Assembly (NCBI GenBank): GCA_021234155.1
Contig: JAJEKV010000021.1
Location: forward strand, 10,531,523-10,595,522
Direction of reading: 5' to 3'
Length of the DNA: 64,000 nt
From: Isoetes taiwanensis
Taxonomy: Eukaryota > Streptophyta > Lycopodiopsida > Isoetales > Isoetaceae
The notes beneath the pieces were generated by a model. The model was not told the DNA's origin and did no database searches. It saw only the letters and a program-made list of their open reading frames with translations. The position numbers were made by a program, and so were the translations under genes. Shown piece after piece: positions 55,350-64,000 of this stretch (its first letter is position 1; every line of letters begins with the position of its first letter).

Positions 55350-55790
55350 GCTAAGCCTCACTCTGGCATCATCATCACCAACTTAATCATTCCATCATAA
55401 ATTCTTGCACCAATTCATATCATAAACTTAACTTCATTTGAGATTAGAGAAATTGAGATCACACATGAGAGAACCACATAATCATACTCAAAATTTCCTA
55501 CTTCAACATAATATTATTCAACTAATAAAAAAATATACTCACAACTTCAAGAACTTTGCCAGATGTCATCTTCCAAAATTGAGCCCCCCACGAATTTTGA
55601 CTATCTTATACAAAGCTGCACTTGATCCTAGCCACCAGATCTGGGAAAATCTCAACCTTAGATCCAAATTATAACTTCCATAAGTTCACTAGATCTTGCC
55701 AACTCAACATCAAATCTAGGCCATCTAAACTCCTTACAATTACCATGCTCTTCCAGATTCATAACACGTCATCAGAATGTCAACCATTGC
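55350..55790 (+). repeat. Long direct repeat, copy B (uninterrupted)
   Basis: It is the partner of 52966-53590, in the same orientation, 2.38 kb downstream. It preserves the empty site of the retroposed insertion and so dates the insertion after the duplication. Confidence 0.8.
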
Positions 55791-56137
55791 GAAAGTATGT
55801 AAATAGAGCTGCAAGTAGAACCACACTAACTTCATATGTCCGAACAAGACCTTTGCAACCTCCCTTAGAACTTCGATCACAAGATTATTTGCTCGTTCAA
55901 CGGCATACTTTCCCAACACTAGTACCAACGACTTGTTGGATCCCTAAATAAAGGCATATGAAGATCCACCTTCGCTGCCACCTATCATTCTCTCAGAACC
56001 CCACCAGCTATGGCGGCAGAGTGTGAAAACAGATCGGAAGGCCAATGGCTTCAACCTCACGCAATAGAAAAACTCCACCAGAAAAGCTTACCGAAAAAGT
56101 GTACCATGGAAAATAAATTTATATGTGTTGTGGCAAG

Positions 56138-56214
56138 AGATAAGATAAGATAAGATAAGATAAGATAAGATAAGATAAGATAAGATAAGATAAGATAAGA
56201 TAAGATAAGATAAG
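56138..56214. repeat. GATAA pentanucleotide microsatellite, about 15 units
   Basis: An uninterrupted run of GATAA units. Likely length-polymorphic. Confidence 0.95.
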
Positions 56215-56789
56215 AGAATTTTTAAACCCCACGGGAACCCAACGGGTTATGGGACGGCACATGCAAAGGCAACAGCTCATCGAAAATCTGGGGACTAGGC
56301 CCCATCACCAAACACAATAACCAAATATTAAAAGACTACCAAAAAGAAGATAATGCTAATGCTAGTGGTAATTTTGTGCTTCTAAAGCCAATCCAAGGAT
56401 TGGAAGGCCATTGGTCTAGAATAATTGTTGCGCCTCCCTTGTACACTGCCCATTTCTTTTGCATGCGGGAATAAAAGAATCAAAATTTGCCAAATCACTT
56501 TACATATGTGTAGAAAAAAAAAGATGTATAAATAAAAAAAGGCTCTTAAAAATATAAATGATAATATGGCAATGCCATAGAATATATTAGTAGTGTAATC
56601 ATACTATGTTATCATAGATTTCCTTCCCTTTTTTTTTTGTGTGTGTGTTGGAGCTTGTAGTTACTCAACAGAAAAGGGTACAGTGGTTATCAAGGCGAAC
56701 TTACCTTTGACAATTTCTAAGAAAATAAAGCATTGAATAGAAACTTTGAAAGGGAAATGAGACAAGTCCTTACCTAAAGTCTTCAAAGG

Positions 56790-57045
56790 TTTGGATGTGG
56801 TAGATAACCTTGTTCTCCAAGAAGCTCAATGTCACATTGCTAAGTCGTACTATTATTCTTCACTTGCTCCTCGTAAGAGGCGATTGATCATTGAGAAGTA
56901 TTTGGATGTGCGCTCTTATGCTTAGTCAAGTTGTTTCACTCGTTGGGTCTCCACTTATATGCCAAGATTTTATTCCTGTCTTTGCATTTATACTTGTATT
57001 TGACTCTGATTAAATAAAGTTGACATCCTTCAACAAAAAAAAGGG
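56790..57045 (+). pseudogene. Possible retroposed transcript 3' end
   Basis: A short frame, VDNLVLQEAQCHIAKSYYYS then SLAPRKRRLIIEKYLDVRSYA, ends at TAG. It is followed by UTR-like sequence with an AATAAA at about 57013 and an A-rich stretch at about 57031. That order resembles an mRNA end copied into DNA. No family is recognised and no upstream duplication was found. The rest of 56215-57740 is spacer. Confidence 0.35.
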
Positions 57046-57757
57046 TCCTTACGTAAAGAAACTTATACACAACCACAACCACAAGAAATCAAACTATATC
57101 ATATAGTGTAGCGTCTTCAGCTTGAAACCATATATCATCATCTACCATGTCACTGACTCCAAGATCCAATAGAATAGGCAATGATAGCCAAGGAATATCA
57201 GTCCATCTATGGAAATAAACCAGAAGCCAAAGGAATGGAAGTTAATAGTAGCAACATTAGTCCTTTCTGCCACAAATCTGTTATAAATCATATATTGGCA
57301 TGGTTTTGGAATGCCATAATTGAATTGACCATATACATGCATATGACAAGCCTAGGGAGAAATATAAGTTGTGCAAGAATCGTAGGCAATCATTTTACCT
57401 AAATTGTACTTGTTTAGGAAAAAGTCAAGGTTGAGAATAAACCAATCGAAAAGTGGAGTAAAGATGAGATCACTTTGTTCTAAAAGCAAAGACTCATAAA
57501 AAGAGGAAGAGGAGAAATGTATATTTTTAACGTTTGGGCTTCTGAAATAGGGGAACCAAGAGGAAGGTTTATGAGCCAATTGTGAACATATATTAGCTTG
57601 GCAGACAATATTGGTGGTCAAGATGCATCTTTATCGATCAAGATTTATTACCATATTTTATTAATTACACTCTATTGAACCTCCATATACGGAGGCAATG
57701 ATTAGAAGTGGTAACCTCATTGCTTGCTTGGGCATTTGAATAGATCACCCTGAGCTC

Positions 57758-57929
57758 AGTCTCCATAGCCATGGATGTGCATGCTAACACCATTAGCATC
57801 ATAGAGAAGATGAGTCATTCCATCTTCTTTTCCGTAGAAGACTAGTCTCCATAGCCATGGATGTGCATGCTAACACCATTAGCATCATAGAGAAGATGAG
57901 TCATTCCATCTTCTTTTCCATAGAAGACT
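57758..57929. repeat. 86-bp tandem duplication
   Basis: AGTCTCCATAGCCATGGATG to CATCTTCTTTTCC(G/A)TAGAAGACT occurs twice back to back, differing at one base, so it is recent. Confidence 0.9.
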
Positions 57930-58159
57930 AATGACGCCTTTATATGCTCTAGCTATACTTCATTAAAATCTTATTTGCCATTAATTTCCAAAGACGAGAG
58001 AAACTAGTGAGTTAATCTTTTCCTATATTATCTTTTAGAAGCATTTGACTACGATGTGGATGGTATAAAATATCTTTATAGATTACAGAAAATTTAAGCC
58101 TGGTGTATAGGGGAACAGAAGATGGAACCCCATTCCACCATAGCGGGAGGGGCCCCGCG

Positions 58160-58515
58160 ACTGACGCACCCAACTTCCATTAACGGTTGTTGAGAAATGC
58201 CAGATGTCGTTGTCAAATTGCACGACACACTCAACTTCCATTAAGGGTTGTTGGGGAATCCCAAATATCGCTGCCAAACTACACCGTAGAGAAAAATGGT
58301 GACTCCTCTGTAACTCAATGCTAATTAAGTTCTGCCAATTCATAGATACGATAATTCACCATAGACTTTTTTCTTCAATGTCGTCTTGCATCCCCGTTGG
58401 TTTGTCACCTATGAAAGATCCACTATTAGTGTTAACTCGATGCAGCGGAAGAACAACTTTTTGGTCTTACATTGTCATCTACGGAAAATTCACTATTAGT
58501 GTTAACTTGGAGGCT
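58160..58515. repeat. Two local duplications (62-bp and 75-bp spacing)
   Basis: CAACTTCCATTAASGGTTGT followed by TGTCGTTGTCAAA or its variant is repeated near 58169 and 58231. TCCACTATTAGTGTTAACT-type segments are repeated near 58418 and 58487. No gene is evident in 57930-58850. Confidence 0.6.
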
Positions 58516-58849
58516 AGCCATGTGATGTGAAAGATGTAGCATTATGTGTGTGTAGTTATATTGTCCACACATGAGTGCTCAATCTAAGCATTATGCAATA
58601 GATAACTTTTCAGTGATTCCGGGCAATAAAGTTCGAGGCGGTTCACGAGTGGCATCGAGAAACTTTTTCGGCCAGGATCTTGATGGTCGGAAGATATCAA
58701 GCATAGATATCTCCACCCAAGATTACGTACCTGAAAATTTTCCGGCGGTGACGTGATAGATCATATAAAAGTGTTTTGTGACGTGACAAAACTCTTTTTT
58801 TTTTTCCAGCGAGATCATGTCTTTTTACAATGACGATCTCCGACGCCAC

Positions 58850-58970
58850 GGCAATAGGGTTTGAAAATAGGGATGCCTTTAACCAGTAAAAATGCCGCCT
58901 CGTATTTCATGGCAATAGGGTTTGAAAATAGTGATGCTTTTAACCAGTAAAAATGCCGCCTCGTATTTCA
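58850..58970. repeat. 61-bp tandem duplication
   Basis: GGCAATAGGGTTTGAAAATA...CCGCCTCGTATTTCA starts at 58850 and 58911 with two differences. Downstream, 59085-59125 (GCGGATTTTTCGGGGAGAAA) resembles 7524-7564, a weak dispersed repeat. No supportable gene in 58971-60049. Confidence 0.85.
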
Positions 58971-60049
58971 GACTACCGGAAAAATATTTGAAAGTGCTAT
59001 TTTTCGTGTATCCTACTGGATTTTTTTGTTTTATATGCCGGAAATTTGCCAAAAACATTTTCAGAAGGTCGGATATTTTTAAGCGGATTTTTCGGGGAGA
59101 AACCCCTTATTTTCGATCCATGCATGGCAAGTTTGGAGCCATTGTGAGGCTTTCCGAAGGCGCAGCGAAGAGCGTGAAGATTCTGGCATAACTTTGGGAA
59201 CGGAAGAGTTAGTGAGGACGAGGATGCTCTAAAAGACGAGTGGATTCCACTTGAAGAGAATCTTTTGTCTGATGCATTGTTAGGTGGACGCAAGCGTTCG
59301 AAGAGTGCAAAGATTTGATTACTGGAGGAAGGCATTCAAAAATGACCTTTGTAAAGGTGACTTTTTTGTGCCAATTGAGAAACTCCTTTTGAGGAGGTTG
59401 AACGAACTGCTACTCCATTCATATAGGCACTAGGAGGACTGGAAGCTTCGAGATTCCTTTGCTCGAGCACAACATCCAAGTACATTTAGTTGGACCTGAG
59501 GGTCGATAAATATTTTGAAAACACTTGGAAATCAGGTCATAAACCAAGACAACCAAGGCAAGGTAAGGTTTCCATGGGAACGGCGAAACTTGATGTTTGG
59601 CCTTTAAAACAAGGTGCTTTCACATTTTGGGGATGGGAGCACCAAAGTTAAAGCAAGGGTGCAGCAAACACTTGCTCAGCTCCATACCTATCATTTGTCT
59701 TTTAAGAGGTGTCATTCCACCTCCATCAGGATTATTTTTTGGCAGAATTTCAAACTTTTAGTTCAATTCTAGCACTCGGATACTATCACATTCTTTTAGT
59801 TCAGTTCTACCACATTATACAATTAAGTTCCAAAGTTCAGACCAAATTCAAAATTCAAATTCCAAATTTTTATACATAGAACTCGGATTCATAGTTTTTA
59901 ATTCAAAATTTTTACACCAAATTCAGAATTCTAACAAAAAGTCACAATTCAGAATAAGACCACAATCACAAGTCACGATCCCAGAACTTCACTCCCAAAA
60001 TCTATCTCTCCTCCATAACAACAAAGGAAATGATACTTAGCAGCTGATT

Positions 60050-61405
60050 TCAATCCATCCCAAAATATAAAGCACACCCTGTAAAACCTCCAGAATTGCT
60101 CCTCTCAGGATCCTGCACTCTCAGGACATCATATTCATCCTGAACCAAGTCAAAATAGACTGTACCAGCTAAACCACCATCTGCGACATTCTTAACCATC
60201 TCTGATTTTCCATCACTGCAAATGAGCTGATCAACCTTATCAATAGGAGCCTGTTGCACATCACCTGGCAAACCTGCTATAGATGACAAGTTTTCTGCAT
60301 CCATGGAATACGGGCATCCTCGTGCCTTAAGGTTTTTTGCATCCACGGAAAATGGGCAGTTTAAGAAGGTCCATATTGACCTTGAGATGAGCTTTCAGGT
60401 CCGAGGGCCCCATGGGAAACCACGTTAAATAGTGGGAATGAAACGTGCAAAATTTTCTTCAAGATGAGAGCCATTTTTTGTTGGTTGTCAACTTAACCAT
60501 TTAAGGGCAACTTTCCTTACATAACAAGTAGTAGGATCTAACAGGTTTATTCAATAATATGATTTTAAAGGTGGTAAATTCGTACTTTGCATTCTAATCT
60601 TCTTTATCTTTCTTTGTGCTCTAGTGTAGATTTCCAGATAATTTGAGGCTGTAATTTTCCACTTAATTATATTGCAGACTGAACTTTTGCTCCCTTTCTC
60701 TCATAGGTTAGAGTAGAGATAGCGCCTTCTAGAAGCAAACATTAAGCATTATAGTCTTTAAAAATCGTTGACCACCAATCTTGTTGCATGTTGCATCATC
60801 AAGAACTCCTAAACCATGTAACTCATCTGCTGGAGCTTATTTGAAAATAATCAAATACATATACGGATGCGAGAGTCTTACTTCAATTCTGTTGACGGAC
60901 TGAAAATAATCCAGCGAAAGTAACATTATATTATGAAGTGATAATTTCGACCTCATCATACAAACTAGATTTCTCTCAAGATCTTATTGAAATTTCTTCA
61001 CTTTGTAGATTTTTGTCTCAACAGAGCACTCAGATCCAGCGCAAGGCCTGAATAACGAAGAAAGACCCTCACATTCTACTTTACATTCTAATAAGATATA
61101 AACCATCTCAAATTCAATCTACAACAGCAACATCCATTCCCTCTGATTAATGGCTGAGGCAAGGTCTAAGCAGTAAGCATCAAAACTGAAGGCTTACTTA
61201 TAAAGCGCAGAAGACATTATTATATCAAATATACACTCTTTTGATAGATGCCGTGTTTATCTGCAAAAAATGATCTACTTATCAAACGAGACATAGGGTA
61301 AATGGCACATACCTGAAGAAATAAGCTGGACAGCTACAGCATCTGCCAAAACCTTCAGGAAGACGAGCTCTGGAGTTGGGAATCGTATCAGGCGGCAGAG
61401 CCATC
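60050..61405 (-). CDS. Candidate small minus-strand gene, first and last exons
   Basis: The minus strand from ATG 61405 reads MALPPDTIPNSRARLPEGFG then RCCSCPAYFFR, ending at a GTATGTG donor near 61312. A second open segment, about 60380-60050, repeats CP(F/Y)S(V/M)DA(K/E)NL and continues LPGDVQQAPIDKVDQLI, GLAGTVYFDLVQDEYDV and GFTGCALYFGMD before TGA. Composition is protein-like and no shift is needed, but the phase between the exons cannot be checked and I recognise no family. The intervening 60.4-61.3 kb shows no further ORF. Confidence 0.35.
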
Positions 61406-63188
61406 CGTGATAGGTTTCCGAAGATGAGTGCAAAGAAACAAATAAGGTAGTCAGCCAGCCATATCATTTCACGGGCAGGCTCAGGAGAAACTAGATACGG
61501 CGGCAGAGCCTGCCATTATCCGTTCAGAAGAGCTCCCCCACCATAGCTTCCCCACCGAACCCTATATTAAAACGTGCCTAACGAAATCGGTAAACCAGAC
61601 CCTAATTTCTTACCCTTTAGCCTACCATGGTGCATCTGGGTGAAGATAAATGTACCCATCTACTATGGTCAACTTCCCAAATGAATGTAACACACTAGTT
61701 TAGATCCAAGAACGACCATTCTTGAAGTTCAGATCCATTCTTGAAGTATTCTGCAAATATTGTAATGCGTAACTTTAGTCTGGGTTTCTTTGGAGCCACT
61801 GTTCCTTAGCATATCTGGTCCCTCGACGTTTACTTTTTTGTAGAAGTTTTGAAGATCTGGCTAGCCATGTCTTCTGTTGCGGCCTGGGCTTTTCTGAAGA
61901 TGTCTTGTCTTGGCTCTTTGGGATTGTCAGCACAAACTGGGCACTGTGAATCTAGTTTATTGGAGTGGTATCACTGAGTGTATGGACTGAGCACCAATCT
62001 ATCAAATGATATATCATCCGGGCCTTCAGATGGTTTTGCATAGAATCGACAAGCATTGAGATATTATTGTATCATTTTGAAGTGGACTTTTGCCTCTAAG
62101 CTCATATGAGATAAGACCTAAAGATTTCTTGTCCAATGATGTGACGTAAGAGAACAAAAAAATCTCAGAAGTACCAGGAAAAGACATGGATTTACAAATA
62201 AGTCCAAGGTATAAAAACTAGTAAAAATATAAACATAACAAAAAGAGTTTAAAACAAGAAGATAACAATGAAGAAAACAAGCAAAGAAGCATTGGAGGAA
62301 GAAAGTTGAAGTTACAGAAGCAAGGACAAAACAGACCGAAAGAATCAATGTTCAAACATCAAGGACTTGTGGAATAGCAAGCGAACTCATAAATGCATGC
62401 ATTTTACAATCAAGAAAAAAAAACCAAAACATGACATGTTGACTTCATTAGATCGAGCAGAGTGATCAAAAGAAGTTTATGTGTGTGGTCAACTTTGATT
62501 GTAAGGTAAAGCAAACAAGGCACCAGTCCACCAGTGTGGCATGTACAATTTTTTTAAGCAAAACACATCGCCCCTGGTTGGGTTCTTTGTTTTGACGGAT
62601 TGAAATATTGTCCCAAGACCACTCCACATAGTGTGAATTTGGCTACATAGCTTGGGGCTAGCAAAATTTAGTTTTCACATCAAGATTTTGAAGCAATTTG
62701 ATTAAATAAAATAACATATTGTAAGGACTTAATATTGTATTGCAATGTGCACTAATGATTTATCTACTAAGCAATAATACTCATCAACCAAAGTTCAATA
62801 CAATTTAGTTCAATTCATCATATATACATTGTTATAGATCTACATTGCAAAGTGTTCACAAAACAGCTTGTTAATAACAACAATATATAAGTGCAACATG
62901 TGGGACATCGAAATGAATCTTTCCTTAATGCCCGGCTCTCATGTTTACAGATTGAGATTAGATCTCAGCCACTGATTAGAGTGTTGTTACCAGCTGGTAA
63001 CAGCTTCACTGGCCCACATTGCTGGTTTGCTCCATCTGAAACTCTGCCCAAAAACTCTTTGCCCAAACTCTGCTACACAGCTAAACAAAAGAGACAGAGA
63101 ACTGGCAGAACTGGCTATGGCGAAATTGGCTTTGACAGAACTGGCTATCTCCAAACAATGCAAACCCTCGAGCCATAGTGTTACGGGT

Positions 63189-63333
63189 GATAATGCCCTG
63201 GCCCTCGGGCGTTATAGCAAAAACAATTTTTGGGTCATCAAAATGGCTCAAGAGTGCGTTGCATGCGCACCTTCGCCACTGATGGGCCTCAGATCTTCTT
63301 TTTTCAATAATGCCCTCGAGCCAGGGCGTTATC
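63189..63333. mobile_element. Small MITE (145 bp) with 27-bp imperfect TIRs
   Basis: GATAATGCCCTGGCCCTCGG at the left end pairs with the reverse complement of the right end, GATAACGCCCTGGCTCGAGG. Each end is itself nearly palindromic (GCCC...GGGC). No clear target duplication. From 61468 to 63188 I see no supportable gene. Confidence 0.6.
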
Positions 63334-63543
63334 TACACCATGTTGATGTAGTATTATGCTTTTTCTTTGAACCATTAATGTTGCATTAGAGATGAAATTG
63401 TTGGACATTATCATGTTCATAGGTGTGTAGCCTATTTATAGATCCTAAAATAAAATATGCCTTAACAAAATAGATAGAAAGTGGATATTTTAGATTTAAA
63501 AATAAAACCTGCAAGAAAGACTTAACGACTATATGTATACAGG

Positions 63544-63634
63544 AATGGCAATCTACTTGCCATCCCTAGGATGGAGACAGGGCGACGCACGAAGCGCGGA
63601 GCCCTGTCCCAGGGATGGCAAGTAGATTGCCATT
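63544..63634. repeat. Strong hairpin with 24-bp perfect arms
   Basis: The arm 63544-63567 (AATGGCAATCTACTTGCCAT then CCCT) is an exact reverse complement of 63611-63634. A second inner stem pairs ACAGGGC (63577-63583) with GCCCTGT (63601-63607) around a 17-base loop. Either strand would fold into a 91-nt precursor-like stem. It could be a miniature foldback element or a small-RNA source. No family match is claimed. 63635-64000 holds only a further short hairpin (GGTTGCCCC...GGGGGCAAACC, about 63843). Confidence 0.8.
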
Positions 63635-64000
63635 GCTGCAACGTGAAGGTGGTGCATTCCAGCCCGCCAGAATGCGAAGTAATAGCTCGAAATACAGGAT
63701 AAAGATCCAAAATGCCGGGTAGAAGCGACTGTAAAATCTTGATGCCACTGTATTTTTTTCTGTTAACATTCTTGCAAAAGAAACATGCCACATGGCAAGG
63801 CGCAATTGGGGGATAAGGGTTGAATGCATCTACCTGTTTTTGGGTTGCCCCTAGGGGGGCAAACCCTTGTTTGTGTGGGTTGGTGGCATATCCTAGATAT
63901 ATGCTAGAATATACCTAAGATATGCTCGTGACTGCTCCAAACCTATAGTTCCCTGTAAATTCTCGGTCTCCTGCGTTCTGGATCGAGTATGTTTCAACCG

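Noticed and set aside
63842-63868. Short hairpin GGTTGCCCC...GGGGGCAAACC as a terminator
   Set aside because: It is a eukaryotic context with no associated gene end. The stem is real but no function is supported.

Overview
This window is plant nuclear DNA. It is AT-rich with short introns, an AP2/ERF transcription factor at the left edge, a U6 snRNA pseudogene, a Ty3/gypsy retrotransposon, Helitron, hAT, PIF/Harbinger and foldback elements, and many local tandem duplications. The density of repeats and the presence of an HUH-endonuclease element and a bacterial-type ParB/DNA-methyltransferase gene suggest a non-seed land plant (fern, lycophyte or bryophyte). I cannot name the species from the sequence.

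Layout. 0-1 kb: 3' exon of a group VII-like ERF. 1-15 kb: mostly decayed intergenic DNA with a possible minus-strand gene (1.56-2.63 kb), a 486-bp foldback MITE (8.4-8.9 kb), an SDR/NAD(P)-binding pseudogene (9.6-10.0 kb) and a U6 pseudogene (10.4 kb). 15.19-26.00 kb: one complete Ty3/gypsy element with near-identical LTRs and a 5-bp target duplication, interrupted inside gag by a 3.57-kb Helitron that carries a RING-H2 gene fragment and its own nested MITE. 26-27.8 kb: a LINE-like repeat, a second Helitron terminus and a gag relic.

27.86-35.93 kb: the most unusual part. A roughly 8-kb block carries two divergent gene relics. The minus-strand gene is a DUF7869-type transposon protein with an HTHDQID motif. 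The plus-strand gene joins a nuclear-localisation-like stretch, a ParB-like domain and a class beta DNA N6-adenine/N4-cytosine methyltransferase (DLPY, then DAFSGSGT). Between the genes and inside the methyltransferase introns lie arrays of long palindromes centred on GTGTATTCCGGAATACAC. A 14-bp inverted repeat and a 9-bp direct repeat flank the block. I read it as a decayed DNA transposon that carried its own DNA-modification gene and regulatory or binding-site arrays.

36-47.3 kb: a LINE fragment, a hAT MITE with an 8-bp duplication, a second internally deleted DUF7869 relic with a divergent partner ORF, a 3.9-kb TIR-bounded block holding glycine-rich-protein and ankyrin fragments, a short orphan exon, and a PIF/Harbinger element. 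47.7-50.5 kb: the best candidate for an intact host gene, an uncharacterised multi-exon protein with a Cys-rich CNCGSFFCLVC motif. 51.7-53.0 kb: an HUH endonuclease ORF (HLH plus YCLK) like Replitron/Rep proteins. 53-64 kb: direct repeats, a retroposed insertion with an 18-bp target duplication, microsatellites, a possible small minus-strand gene (60.0-61.4 kb), a small MITE and a strong hairpin near the right edge.

A recurrent theme is decay. The mobile-element reading frames are broken by single-base frameshifts and by in-frame stops that can each be explained by one C-to-T change at CGA, CAA or CAG codons.
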